64,000 nt of DNA, taken from the NCBI GenBank assembly GCA_035650475.1, contig DASRHP010000006.1, forward strand, positions 310,001 to 374,000, in the 5' to 3' direction. The position numbers and the translations under genes are program-made. Source of the DNA: Candidatus Binataceae bacterium (GTDB lineage Bacteria > Desulfobacterota > Binatia > Binatales > Binataceae). Shown in pieces: positions 33,268 to 42,700 of the stretch (position 1 is its first letter; every line of letters begins with the position of its first letter). The notes under the pieces are model-generated. The model saw only the letters and a program-made list of their open reading frames with translations, did not search any database and was not told the DNA's origin.

Positions 33268-36200
33268 ATGGCAGGCTTCTCGCTGCGCAATCCCCACACG
33301 GTGATCGTGGGGGCGCTGATCATATCGATCCTCGGCCTGACCGCGTTCGCGCGGATGCCGGTTGACGTCTTTCCCCGGCTCAACATCCCGGCGGTCGTGG
33401 TTGCGACCTTCTACCCGGGGATGCCGCCGCTCGACATCGAGCGCGACATCACCACCCGTTTCGAGCGCTTCTTCACCCTGGGCAGTGACATCGAGCATAT
33501 CGAGTCGCGCTCGCTGCCCGGCGTCAGCATCATCAAGGTGTTCTTCCATCCCGGGGTTAACCTCGGCGCGGCCGCTGCATCGCTGGGCGACCTTGCGATG
33601 GCGGACCTGCGTCACCTACCGCCTGGCACGCTCCCGCCGCTGGTGCTGAAGTCCGGTGCCTCGTCGCTGCCGGTGGTGCTGGTGACGGTCTCAGGCACAG
33701 GTTTCACGCAGTCCGAGCTGCGCGACCAGGCCCAGTACAACGTGCGCAACTGGCTGGCCACCATCGAGGGCGCGTCGGTGCCGCCGCCATTCGGCGGCAA
33801 GTACCGCCAGATCATGGTTTACCTGGACCGCGACGCCTTGCAGGCGCGCGGGCTGACGCCGATGGACGTGGTGCATGCGCTCAACCGCGCCAACCTGATC
33901 ATCCCGGCGGGCGACGCCAAGATAGGCGCGCTGGATTACTTCGTCTACACCAACTCGATGATCGACAACCCGGCGAACATAAATGACGTGCCGATCAAGG
34001 TTGGCCTGGGACAGGCGCCGGTGTACGTGCGCGACGTTGGTCATGCCGAGGACGCGGCCCAGATCCAGCAGAACATCGTGCGCATCAACGGCCAGCGCTC
34101 GGTCTATATCCCGGTGCTCAAGCAGGGCGGCGCCAACACGCTCAACGTGGTCGATGGCATCGAGCGCGTCCTCGGGCACGTCACCGGGATGCCGGCCGGG
34201 ATGGGGTTGCGCGCGATCTTCAGCCAGGCGACCTACGTGCGCGCGGCGGTCACGGCGCTCGAGCACGAGGCGGTCTCCGGCGCGGCGCTCGCCTCACTGA
34301 TGATTCTGATCTTCCTCGGCAGTTTCAGCTCGACGTTTGCGATCTTCCTGTCGATCCCGTTGTCGATTCTGGCCGGTGCGTTCGGCCTGATGATGTCCGG
34401 CGCGACCATCAACATTATGACCCTGGGTGGCTTCGCCCTCGCCATCGGGCGCCTGGTCGATAACTCGGTGGTGGTGCTGGAAAACGTCAATCGCCATCTG
34501 GCCGAAGGCGCGCCGCCGGCCGAGGCGGCGCTGCGCGGCACCGACGAGGTCGATCTGCCGGTGCTCGCCTCGACCCTGACCACGATCATCGTGTTCTTCC
34601 CGGTGATGTTTCTCTTCGGCGTGGCCAAGTACCTGTTCGGTGCGCTGGCGCTGGCGGTGGTGCTCTCGATGCTCGCCTCGTACGTGGTCGCGGTGACGGT
34701 GATCCCGATCTACTGCGCGCGGTTTTTGACCACCGAGTCCGCGCGCGCGGCCGACGCGGGCGCCGGCGCCGGCCCGTTTGCCCCGTTCATGCGCGCCTAC
34801 GGGGGCTTCGCTCGCCGCTACGAGCATTGGTTGGAGGCCGCGCTCGACCACAAAGCGCGGGTGATCGGCGCGATCACGCTGCTGTTCGTCGCCAGCATGG
34901 CGATCTATCCGTGGATCGGCACCGAGCTGTTTCCGCGCACCGACGCCGGCCAGTTCATCATCGACTACCGCGCGCCGGTCGGCAGCCGCATCGAGCTCAC
35001 CGAGTCGCTGACCGAGCGGATGGAGGCGGCGGTGCGCCGGTTGATTCCACCCGCCGAGCTTTCGACGATCGTCTCGAACATCGGGCTGGCGCCGGGCTTC
35101 TCGTCGATATACTCGCCCAACGCGGCCGCTGATTCGGGTTTCATGATGGTCGCCCTGAAGCCGACCCACAAAGTTTCGACCTTCATTTACATCGAGCGGC
35201 TCAAGAAGCTGCTGCCGCAGGCGGTGCCCGAGGCGAGCACCTTCTTCACCTCCGGCAGCATCATCGATTCGGTGCTCAACTATGGGCTGGCGGCGCCGGT
35301 CGACGTCCAGCTCAGCGGCCAGACCTACAAGGAGCTCTTCGCGCTGGCGCGCGACGTCGGGGAGGCGTTGCGCGCGGTGCCCGAGGTCGCCAGTGCCTTC
35401 ATCCCGCAGGAATCGGGCTATCCGACGCTGCGGATCAAGGTTGACCGGGTCAAGGCCGCGCGGCTGGGACTCGACCAGCGCGACGTGGTAACCAACGTGA
35501 TCACGGCGCTTACCTCCAACGAGATGATCGCGCCCTCGATCTGGATCGATCCCAAAACGGGCAACGACTATTTCCTCACCGCTCAATACTACGAGCCCGA
35601 GATCAAATCGCTCTCCACCCTGGAGAACATTCCGGTCGCCACGGCGGCCGAACGCCATGCGCGAAGCGACGCCCTGACGCTGCGCGACGTCGCGACCATC
35701 GTGCCCGAGCGCCATCCGGCCGAGGCCGACCACTACGACATCCAGCGCGTGGTTGACGTGCTGGTCGCGCCACGCACCGACGACGTCGGCGGCGCGCAGA
35801 AGGCGGTGCTGGCGGCGCTCGGCAAACTGCGGATGCCCTCCGACGTGCAGGTTGCGCTGCGCGGCTCGGTGGCGGCGATGGAGAAGTCGTTCTCCAGCTT
35901 CGGCTTCGGTTTGGGGATGGCGGTGGTGCTCCTTTACCTTGTGATGGTGGCGCAGTTCCGCTCCTTCCTCGACCCGCTGATCATCATGTTTGCCGTGCCG
36001 ATGGGACTGATCGGCGTCATGTGGACGCTGTATCTGACCGGCACCACGCTCAATATTGAATCGTTCATGGGGATTATTGCGATGGTTGGGATTGTGGTTT
36101 CCAACTCGATTCTGCTGGTGGACTTCGCCAACCAGCGCCGAAACGAGGGCCAGCCGCTGCGCCGGGCCGTAGTCGAGGCCTCGCGCATCCGGATGCGTCC

Positions 36201-36393
36201 GATCCTGATGACCGCGCTGGCCACCGTGGTCGGCCTGCTGCCGCTGGCGCTGGAGGTGGGCGCCGGCTCCGAGGCTTCGGCGCCGCTGGCGCGCGCGGCG
36301 GTAGGTGGGCTCGCGGTTTCGACCGTGCTCACTCTGTTGCTGGTGCCTGCAGTGTACGAGGCGTTTTACGCGCGGCGCGAGGTGACGCGATGA
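33268..36393 (+). CDS. RND efflux transporter, second copy
   Basis: This pump is also 1041 residues and matches the first copy along its whole length, with identical blocks such as VDVFPRLNIP-like, GVSIIKVFFHPGV and SNEMIAPSIWID. The TM4 motif is GRLVDNSVVVLEN, so the second acid of the first copy (Asp) is Asn here (AAC at 34462-34464). I start at ATG 33268 behind GAGG, giving the same N terminus (FSLRNPHTVIVG); an upstream in-frame ATG adds only arginine-rich sequence. The stop overlaps the adaptor start. It may form a mixed trimer with copy one, as MdtB and MdtC do. Confidence 0.92.
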   Translation: MAGFSLRNPHTVIVGALIISILGLTAFARMPVDVFPRLNIPAVVVATFYPGMPPLDIERDITTRFERFFTLGSDIEHIESRSLPGVSIIKVFFHPGVNLGAAAASLGDLAMADLRHLPPGTLPPLVLKSGASSLPVVLVTVSGTGFTQSELRDQAQYNVRNWLATIEGASVPPPFGGKYRQIMVYLDRDALQARGLTPMDVVHALNRANLIIPAGDAKIGALDYFVYTNSMIDNPANINDVPIKVGLGQAPVYVRDVGHAEDAAQIQQNIVRINGQRSVYIPVLKQGGANTLNVVDGIERVLGHVTGMPAGMGLRAIFSQATYVRAAVTALEHEAVSGAALASLMILIFLGSFSSTFAIFLSIPLSILAGAFGLMMSGATINIMTLGGFALAIGRLVDNSVVVLENVNRHLAEGAPPAEAALRGTDEVDLPVLASTLTTIIVFFPVMFLFGVAKYLFGALALAVVLSMLASYVVAVTVIPIYCARFLTTESARAADAGAGAGPFAPFMRAYGGFARRYEHWLEAALDHKARVIGAITLLFVASMAIYPWIGTELFPRTDAGQFIIDYRAPVGSRIELTESLTERMEAAVRRLIPPAELSTIVSNIGLAPGFSSIYSPNAAADSGFMMVALKPTHKVSTFIYIERLKKLLPQAVPEASTFFTSGSIIDSVLNYGLAAPVDVQLSGQTYKELFALARDVGEALRAVPEVASAFIPQESGYPTLRIKVDRVKAARLGLDQRDVVTNVITALTSNEMIAPSIWIDPKTGNDYFLTAQYYEPEIKSLSTLENIPVATAAERHARSDALTLRDVATIVPERHPAEADHYDIQRVVDVLVAPRTDDVGGAQKAVLAALGKLRMPSDVQVALRGSVAAMEKSFSSFGFGLGMAVVLLYLVMVAQFRSFLDPLIIMFAVPMGLIGVMWTLYLTGTTLNIESFMGIIAMVGIVVSNSILLVDFANQRRNEGQPLRRAVVEASRIRMRPILMTALATVVGLLPLALEVGAGSEASAPLARAAVGGLAVSTVLTLLLVPAVYEAFYARREVTR

Positions 36394-37559
36394 AGCGCTC
36401 GGGGGGCATTGCACTCGCGCTGGCGGCGCTTCTGATGGCGGCGGTTGCCGCACTGGTCGGCGGATGCGATCGGGCCGAGTCCGACACCCCGCCCGTACAG
36501 CAGCTCCCGCGAGTGGTGGTCATCCGGCCGCAGCGCGGCGAAGCGGTGCGCTCGCTGACGTTGCCCGGCGACGTCGTCGGCTATTTCCAGTCGGCGCTCT
36601 ACGCCAAGGTCACCGGCTACCTCAAGCAGATCTTCGTGGACAAAGGCGACCGCGTGAAAAAGGGCCAGGTGCTGGCCGAGATCGAAGTGCCCGAGCTGCG
36701 TGAGCGCCTTGACCGCGCGCGCTCCAACCTCGAGATCCAGCAGCTCACCTATAACCGGCTCGACCGGGTATGGAAGAGCGACCCGCGGCTGGTCGCCCGC
36801 GAGGACGTTGATATCGCCTACAGCAAGTTCCAGCAGGCCAAGGCGCAGGCCGACGAGCTGGCGGCGATGGTGAGTTACACCCGGATCATCGCGCCGTTCG
36901 ACGGCATCGTGACCGAGCGCTTCGTCGACCCGGGCGCGCTGATCAAGGCCGGCGGCCAGGGCGGGGTGAGCGCGCCGATGGAGGGGACGGCGCGGGCGGG
37001 CGGAGTGGCGGCGCCGGTGGTGAGCGTGGCCGATATCGAAAAGCTGCGCATCTACGTCTATGTGCCGCAGGACACCGTGAACTACATTCGCCGCGGCCTG
37101 CCGGTCACGGTCACCTTCCGTGAATTGCCCGGTCGCGTGTACCACGCCAGCGTCACCCGCTTCGCCCATTCGCTCGATCTCGCCACACGCACGATGCTGA
37201 CCGAGATCGACCTCGACAATCCTAGGCGCGAGATCTACCCCGGGATGTACGCCAACGTGGTGCTCGACCTCGAACGCCATCCCAATGCGATCAAGCTGCC
37301 CGATAGCGCGGTTGGCAATTCATCCGACGGCGCGCACTTCGTGCTGGTGGCCCGCCACGGGCGTCTGGTCCGCGTGCCGGTCACCGTCGGCATCGACACC
37401 GGCATCGATGTCGAGATTACGAAGGGGCTTACGGGTGACGAGGAGGTTGTGCAAACGGTGTCGCCGGCTTTCAGCGCGGGCGAGCGAGTGCAAGCGGTGC
37501 TCGACAACGGCTACCGCCTGAGCTGGCAGGCCGCGCTCGCAAAGCCCAATTCCAATTGA
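36390..37559 (+). CDS. RND periplasmic adaptor (membrane fusion) lipoprotein
   Basis: This 389-residue adaptor has a signal peptide ending in the lipobox LVGGC (Cys26), so it is likely lipid-anchored. It has the lipoyl half motif AKVTGYLKQIFVDKGDRVKKGQVLAEIE, a coiled-coil hairpin (RERLDRARSNLEIQQLTYNRLDRV), the second lipoyl half TRIIAPFDGIVTERFVDPGALI, and beta-barrel segments. It links the RND pump to the outer-membrane channel. Its ATG overlaps the stop of the second RND gene (ATGA), so at least the second pump, the adaptor and the channel form one unit. Confidence 0.93.
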   Translation: MKRSGGIALALAALLMAAVAALVGGCDRAESDTPPVQQLPRVVVIRPQRGEAVRSLTLPGDVVGYFQSALYAKVTGYLKQIFVDKGDRVKKGQVLAEIEVPELRERLDRARSNLEIQQLTYNRLDRVWKSDPRLVAREDVDIAYSKFQQAKAQADELAAMVSYTRIIAPFDGIVTERFVDPGALIKAGGQGGVSAPMEGTARAGGVAAPVVSVADIEKLRIYVYVPQDTVNYIRRGLPVTVTFRELPGRVYHASVTRFAHSLDLATRTMLTEIDLDNPRREIYPGMYANVVLDLERHPNAIKLPDSAVGNSSDGAHFVLVARHGRLVRVPVTVGIDTGIDVEITKGLTGDEEVVQTVSPAFSAGERVQAVLDNGYRLSWQAALAKPNSN

Positions 37560-37573
37560 GCGGAGACAAAATC

Positions 37574-38938
37574 ATGGTGCTCAAGCTTGAGCGTGCGCTC
37601 GGCGTCGCGCTGTTGGGTCTGTTGCTCGTACCCGCGCGCGCGCTGTGGGCGATTTCGATGCCCACGCCCGGCCAGCGATTGGCGCTGGGCGACGCGATTC
37701 AGCTCAGCCTGGAGAATCATCCGCGGCGGATGGCTGCGCGGTCCGAGGCCGGCGCGGAAGAACAGCGGGTGGCCGAGGCGCAGGCGGCGATGCTGCCGCA
37801 GGTTTACGGCATCGCCCAGTACCTTGGCGCGACTCAGAATGGCATCGACGGTACGAACTACCTCAACCCGGGCTTCATTCCCCGCCACAGCGGCGCCGGC
37901 GGCGAGCCGCAGGCGTGGTCGCTGAAAAACAATTATCTCGGCGGCGTTGCGGTTTCGCAGTATCTGCTCGATTTCGGTCGCGTGCGCGGGCAGATCGCCG
38001 AGCAGACAGACAATGCCGACGCCGCCCAAGCGCAGCTCAAGCTCACCGATCTCGACCTGGTCTTCGAGACCTCGCAGCGCTACTTCGCGATGCTGGCCGC
38101 GACGGAACTGGTAAAGGTTTACGGGGAGGCGATCACCGAACGCAAGGAGCAACTTCATGAATCGCAGGTCAAGGCGCAGGCTGGCCTGACCTCGCAGATT
38201 GACGTCTATACCGCGCAGGCCGAGCTCGCGCGCGCCCGCGTGCAGTTGCTCGACGCGCGCAACAACGTGGCCAAGGCAAAGGCCGCGCTGGACAACGCGA
38301 TGGGCCTCGGTATCGCGGCTCCGGATTACCGGCTCGCCTCAAATCTCAACTACAGCGACGTCAGCGGATCAATCAAAGATTACTTCACTACCGCGCTGCG
38401 CCTGCGGCCGGATCTGCGCGCGCTGGAGGACGAGGCGCGCGCGGCCGGTGCGCGCATCACCGAGTACCGCAGCGACTTTCTGCCCACAGTCAGCGCAATC
38501 GCTGGCTACAGCGCGATCGGCAGCGGCCTGCCGGCGATCAACAATTACGATGTCGGTGTCACCATCACCTGGCCGATCTTCAACGGGATGCTGACCACGC
38601 ATCAGGTCGAGGAGGCGCGCCTGCGTCGCGAAGCGATCGAGCACTCGATTACCGACCTCCGCCAGCACATCCTGCTCGAAGTCAAGACCGCCTTCCTCGA
38701 CTGGCAGACCGCGCTCCAGCGGATTCATCAGGCCGAAGTCACGCTGAACGCCGCGCGGGTCGAGTTAGAGCTTGCCCAGAAGCGTTACACTGCCGGGCTT
38801 GGAAACATCATCGAGCTCACCGACGCCGAGCGCTTCTTCATCCAGGACAAGGCGGCCTACGTCGATGCGCTCTACACCTTCGCGGTCGCCAAGGCAGGGC
38901 TGCAGCGAGCCACGGGCGAGTCGCTCGAAGGCCGCTGA
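37574..38938 (+). CDS. TolC-family outer membrane efflux protein
   Basis: This 454-residue protein has a signal peptide (LGVALLGLLLVPARALWA) and the duplicated TolC/OEP build: LALGDAIQLSLENHPRRMAARSEAGAEEQRVAEAQAAMLPQV at the start, LLDFGRVRGQIAEQ, AELARARVQLLDARNNVAKAKAALDNAMG in the first half, and LRPDLRALEDEARAAGARI and AQKRYTAGLGNIIELTDAERFFIQ in the second. It would form the outer-membrane channel for the preceding pumps. I start at ATG 37574 behind GGAG, 14 bp after the adaptor stop; the TTG at 37556 is less likely. The operon ends here, facing the convergent porin gene. Confidence 0.92.
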   Translation: MVLKLERALGVALLGLLLVPARALWAISMPTPGQRLALGDAIQLSLENHPRRMAARSEAGAEEQRVAEAQAAMLPQVYGIAQYLGATQNGIDGTNYLNPGFIPRHSGAGGEPQAWSLKNNYLGGVAVSQYLLDFGRVRGQIAEQTDNADAAQAQLKLTDLDLVFETSQRYFAMLAATELVKVYGEAITERKEQLHESQVKAQAGLTSQIDVYTAQAELARARVQLLDARNNVAKAKAALDNAMGLGIAAPDYRLASNLNYSDVSGSIKDYFTTALRLRPDLRALEDEARAAGARITEYRSDFLPTVSAIAGYSAIGSGLPAINNYDVGVTITWPIFNGMLTTHQVEEARLRREAIEHSITDLRQHILLEVKTAFLDWQTALQRIHQAEVTLNAARVELELAQKRYTAGLGNIIELTDAERFFIQDKAAYVDALYTFAVAKAGLQRATGESLEGR

Positions 38939-39112
38939 GCCGGCGCCGCCCGCGGCTGCTGCGTACGCAGCGCCAATCCAATAAACGACAAACCGAGTGT
39001 GACGTGAGAGTGGCGGACCGGAAGGCGCATCGCCCCTTGCGGCGGGCGCGACGGGCCGGGGAGAGCCCGCCGCGCGCCGCCGCCTTCGCGGTGCGGGGCT
39101 GCCGCTAAGTAA

Positions 39113-40849
39113 CTAGTAACTGAACTCCAGGTTGGCGAAGATCGAGTGCGTATCCCGAGTGACCAGGTTCGGGATGCTGCCGGTCTTGGGGAGCAGTTGA
39201 CCGTTGAATTTGCCGCCCGGCGCATAGCCGAACTTGGCCAGCTCCGCGACCGGCACCGACTGCTGGCCGTGATAGTAGGAGAAGTTCTGTGTATCGAGCG
39301 CGAAACGCAGATACTCGTTGTACTGGTAGCTCACGCCGAATATCCAGCGCTGGAAGTCCAGCGGGTCGCTGGCGAACTTCTGGTTGGGCATGAACCACTG
39401 GAACATCCCAAACAACGTCAGCGGAGTGTACGGAATGTGGTAATGACCGAAGGCATCGAAGCCGCGCGACGTCGCCTGCCCGTTGTTCAGGATCGCCTGC
39501 CACGCCGCTGTCTGCGGTCCGAACGTATTAACCAACGGGTAGCACGGTGTGGCTGTGCTACAGGTGTTACCGGCGAACGTTCCCGAGGTGATCGCTTTGC
39601 CGGTGGGGAAGCCGAAGGCGTCGGCCGGCCCGCTGCCCGACCATAGATTGGACGCTCCAAAGGCGTTGTAACCGTAGTCGAACTCTCCGGCTATGCCCCA
39701 CTGATCGGTGTAGTAGTGCAGCAGCGCCGCCACGCGCTCGATATGCGCGTTGCCGCCCTTGAGCGCGGCCGGCAAATCGACCGTGTCCGGAGCGGTGTTG
39801 CCATAGCCGTAATTGAAGAAGCCGGTGATGCCGAGCCCGTCGAAGCGCCATAGCGCGCCGAATGGATAGGCAGACAGCCGCGCCATGAACTGTTTGGTAT
39901 CGGTCTGCTCGAAGGCGTGAAAGCTGGCGTTGGTGTATGCGCCGATATCATAGTCGAGGTACATCCGTTCGTCGCCGAACGGCTTGACCGGCCCCTGCAT
40001 CGAGACGCCGACCTGGGTCGAAGACAGGCTGAGGTAGTTCCACGGCGTCAGGTTGACGTAGCGGAAGCCGTAGAGGTCCTCCTCCCAGGCAACCAGTGGG
40101 TTAGCTATCTCGCCGATCGAAACCGTGCCGCCTTTGAGCGCCGGCACATCGTTCCACAGCCCGTTGTAGGTGAGGCTCGCGTACTTCATGCGCACGCCGA
40201 GGTTGCCGTCCAGGTTGCTGCCGAACCCGGTGACCTGGCCGATCTTGTCGTTGGCCGAGCCGATGGTCTTGTACATGTTGGGTGTCAGACGCAGCGTCCA
40301 GTCCTTGGTCGGGAAGAAGAAGAAGTTGAGATAGGTGCGCGTGAGGTCGAACGAATTGTAGTTGTTGTTACCCGGTCCGGGATTGGTCAGCTGGGTCATC
40401 TCCTGCGGCTGAAATCCAGTGTTGTTGTAGAAGCGGTAATCGCCGTACACCAGTGCGCCGACCCGGAACTTGTCTTGAAAGTTGTCCAGATAACTTTTCC
40501 ACGCCGGTTCCATCTTGTTGACCTGCTGCGCAAGCGCGGCGTTCTGCTCGGCTAGCTGCGCTGAGGTCTGTTGGACCTGCGTCTGGATCTGCTCGCGGGT
40601 CTTGGCCTCGACCTTCTGTTCGACCTGCTGCGCGATCGCGCTGGCGTCGGTCGTGCTCAACACAAGCGGCGTACGCCCCTTGCCCGGGCGAACGAAGACT
40701 TGGCCGGTGCGTTGATCGACCCATAGCTTTACCGTAGCCGACCACGCGGTGGCGGCGTCCTCGGCTGCCGCGTGGCGCGCTGGGATCGCTGCGACGACAA
40801 GCGCCGCGATCGCTATTGAAACAATACTAATTAGCCACTTACGTGTCAT
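39113..40849 (-). CDS. Porin-like outer membrane protein with N-terminal coiled coil
   Basis: This 578-residue protein has a signal peptide (MTRKWLISIVSIAIAALVVAAIPARHAAA), a short domain, then a coiled-coil part rich in Gln, Glu and Ala (residues 70-115, QQVEQKVEAKTREQIQTQVQQ), and a long C-terminal region of alternating aromatic and polar residues that ends in NLEFSY, a final-strand pattern with terminal aromatic. This fits trimeric porins with an N-terminal coiled coil. The start at ATG 40849 follows AGGAG. Neighbouring PstS suggests that it might be phosphate- or anion-related, but that is speculation. Confidence 0.8.
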   Translation of the reverse strand: MTRKWLISIVSIAIAALVVAAIPARHAAAEDAATAWSATVKLWVDQRTGQVFVRPGKGRTPLVLSTTDASAIAQQVEQKVEAKTREQIQTQVQQTSAQLAEQNAALAQQVNKMEPAWKSYLDNFQDKFRVGALVYGDYRFYNNTGFQPQEMTQLTNPGPGNNNYNSFDLTRTYLNFFFFPTKDWTLRLTPNMYKTIGSANDKIGQVTGFGSNLDGNLGVRMKYASLTYNGLWNDVPALKGGTVSIGEIANPLVAWEEDLYGFRYVNLTPWNYLSLSSTQVGVSMQGPVKPFGDERMYLDYDIGAYTNASFHAFEQTDTKQFMARLSAYPFGALWRFDGLGITGFFNYGYGNTAPDTVDLPAALKGGNAHIERVAALLHYYTDQWGIAGEFDYGYNAFGASNLWSGSGPADAFGFPTGKAITSGTFAGNTCSTATPCYPLVNTFGPQTAAWQAILNNGQATSRGFDAFGHYHIPYTPLTLFGMFQWFMPNQKFASDPLDFQRWIFGVSYQYNEYLRFALDTQNFSYYHGQQSVPVAELAKFGYAPGGKFNGQLLPKTGSIPNLVTRDTHSIFANLEFSY

Positions 40850-40971
40850 TGCTCCTCTCCTGAATTGGCCGCCTGAGCCGGCCGGGCAACTCCCCGGATA
40901 CACAGCGTGCTGGCTGCGCCGGGATCTTCCGCCGCCATCGAGCGTGGCGGCCCCCCTCTTTGGCGACATTC

Positions 40972-41328
40972 TCAACGCGTCGTGTTCGCGGTCGGCGCCT
41001 GGGCGCGCTCCTCGCGTGCGCGGGCGAGTTCAAAGCTGGTGTAAACCTTGCCGTCGGAACAGACGAAACGCGCCGGCGACGAGATCGCGACGATCCCGCA
41101 GTCCTGCACCCGGATGCTCGGCGGCACCTTCACGCCTTCCTCTTTCTTCGTCAGCCGCATCCCGGTGGTATGCACAAATGGCGGCGCCCCCTCCTGCGCG
41201 GAAGGTTTGGCGGACGCCACGACCGGCGGCGGACCCCATCCCGCGGTCGAGCATCCGCCGACGCAGAGGCCGGCAACCGCTCCGACCAACAATCCCAATC
41301 CGATCTGATAAAGCGTCTTTGTCCTCAT
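40972..41328 (-). CDS. Small lipoprotein of unknown function
   Basis: This 118-residue protein starts MRTKTLYQIGLGLLVGAVAGLCVGGCSTA, a signal sequence with a V-G-G-C lipobox at about residues 23-26, so it should be lipid-anchored. A proline- and serine-rich linker and a small domain with two cysteines follow (VQDCGIVAISSPARFVCSDGKVYTSFELA). The family is not recognised. It lies between pstS and the porin gene on the same strand. A tight link to PstS is possible but not shown. Confidence 0.7.
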   Translation of the reverse strand: MRTKTLYQIGLGLLVGAVAGLCVGGCSTAGWGPPPVVASAKPSAQEGAPPFVHTTGMRLTKKEEGVKVPPSIRVQDCGIVAISSPARFVCSDGKVYTSFELARAREERAQAPTANTTR

Positions 41329-41368
41329 AGTTCGACTCCTGTCGAGACTGTGTATTGGGCCGCGCCGC

Positions 41369-42403
41369 CTATTTGGACGCGACCTCGAGTTTCTCGAGTT
41401 GCGCCTGCTCGAGTGTGACTACTTCAGGGGGGAGCGGCGCATAGTTCATCGCGGAGGCGTAACGCTGCCCCTGTTCAAGCATCCAGCTCAGGAACTTCTT
41501 TATCGCCGCGCCTTTCTTCGCATCCTCCTGACGAGCGTAAACGATCATCCAGGTAAATGAGGAAATCGGGTATGCGTCGTGGCCTGGCGCATTGACGATT
41601 GATACCCGGAAGTCCGACGGCATGTTGGATGCCGCACCCGCCGCCGCGGCGGTGACGCTCTTGAGACTCGGCATTATCCAGACGCCGTCGCGATTTTGGA
41701 CCTCAGCCACCGGCTGATGGATTTGAAGCGCGTAGATCAGCGTTACGTAGCCAATCGAATATGGCGTCTGTGTGACCAGCGCGGTGACCCCCTCGTTGCC
41801 CTTGCCGCCGAGCCCGGTCGGCCACTTGAGCGCGGTTGAGGTGCCGACCTTGCTCGCCCACTCTGGGCTAATCTTGCTCAAATAGTCAGCGAAGATGTAG
41901 GTATCGCCACTGCCGTCGGACCGGTGCACGACCGTTATTGGCTTGGCGGGCAGCGTCATGCCCGGATTGAGTTGAGCAACCGCCGGGTCGCTCCACTGGG
42001 TAATCTTTCCCAGATAGATGTCGGCGATGACCGGGCCAGTAAGCCGCAGCGTGCCCTTCAACCCGGGTAAGTTATACGCAATCGACACCGCGCCGAGGAC
42101 GGTCGGGAAGTGGAGCACCGGCGCGGGTGCGCGCTTGATCTGTTCCGCGGTCAGCGGCGCATCACTCGCCCCGATGTCGACGGTGCGGTTGAGCAGCATA
42201 TTAATTCCGCCGCCCGAACCGATCGACTGGTAGTTGAAACGGACGGAGGGGTCGACCTTGGTGTAGGCATCGAACCACTTGGAGTAGATCGGGTAGCCGA
42301 AGGTCGAACCCGCGCCGTTGATCAGCAGCTGACTGCGTGCGGGTGTGCACCCGAGCAGGGTCAAGCCGACCGCCATCCCCACAGACAGTAGTGTTTGTCT
42401 CAT
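41369..42403 (-). CDS. pstS: Phosphate ABC transporter substrate-binding protein PstS
   Basis: This 344-residue periplasmic protein binds phosphate for import. It starts with a signal sequence (LSVGMAVGLTLLGC, possible lipobox), then the PstS opening INGAGSTFGYPIYSKWFDAY, YQSIGSGGG, DIGASDAPLT, VVHRSDGSGDTYIFADYLS and FTWMIVYARQ. Ligand loops AGST, SGGG, D and RSDGSGDT are the phosphate contacts known in E. coli PstS. A GAGG ribosome site precedes ATG 42403. pstC, pstA and pstB are not beside it, so it is an orphan copy. Confidence 0.93.
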   Translation of the reverse strand: MRQTLLSVGMAVGLTLLGCTPARSQLLINGAGSTFGYPIYSKWFDAYTKVDPSVRFNYQSIGSGGGINMLLNRTVDIGASDAPLTAEQIKRAPAPVLHFPTVLGAVSIAYNLPGLKGTLRLTGPVIADIYLGKITQWSDPAVAQLNPGMTLPAKPITVVHRSDGSGDTYIFADYLSKISPEWASKVGTSTALKWPTGLGGKGNEGVTALVTQTPYSIGYVTLIYALQIHQPVAEVQNRDGVWIMPSLKSVTAAAAGAASNMPSDFRVSIVNAPGHDAYPISSFTWMIVYARQEDAKKGAAIKKFLSWMLEQGQRYASAMNYAPLPPEVVTLEQAQLEKLEVASK

Positions 42404-42700
42404 TGCCTTCCTCGTTTATGGGCGCACGAACAGCAGCCCGCATAGGGAGTACAGCGTGCGCCGGATGGATTTGAAGCGCGCGCGTTACGCGCCGGTTACA
42501 TCAGAATTATGCGCGATTGAATTCCTCAATCGAGGAAAATCGACCAATCTCCACCGGACGGTCACTCTTAAATCCGCGTGTCGCACGTCTCGCCCGTGCA
42601 CTTGCACGCCGGCGCTCGCTCGTGAGAATTTCAATTCACGGCCCGACCGATAGGCGCCGCGCCGCACATTGCGGCCCAAAGTTCGAGGAAGCGATCCGCG
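42404..42700. other. Divergent intergenic region between pstS and the CoA-transferase gene
   Basis: No gene is supported in these 297 bp. One perfect inverted repeat is present: CGATTGA (42514-42520) and TCAATCG (42526-42532) around ATTCC, a possible operator or small hairpin. I see no clear Pho box. Confidence 0.45.

Noticed and set aside
34294..36453. Long minus-strand frame opposite the second RND gene
   Set aside because: Composition is His/Arg/Asp-rich and it mirrors the RND sequence; not a gene.
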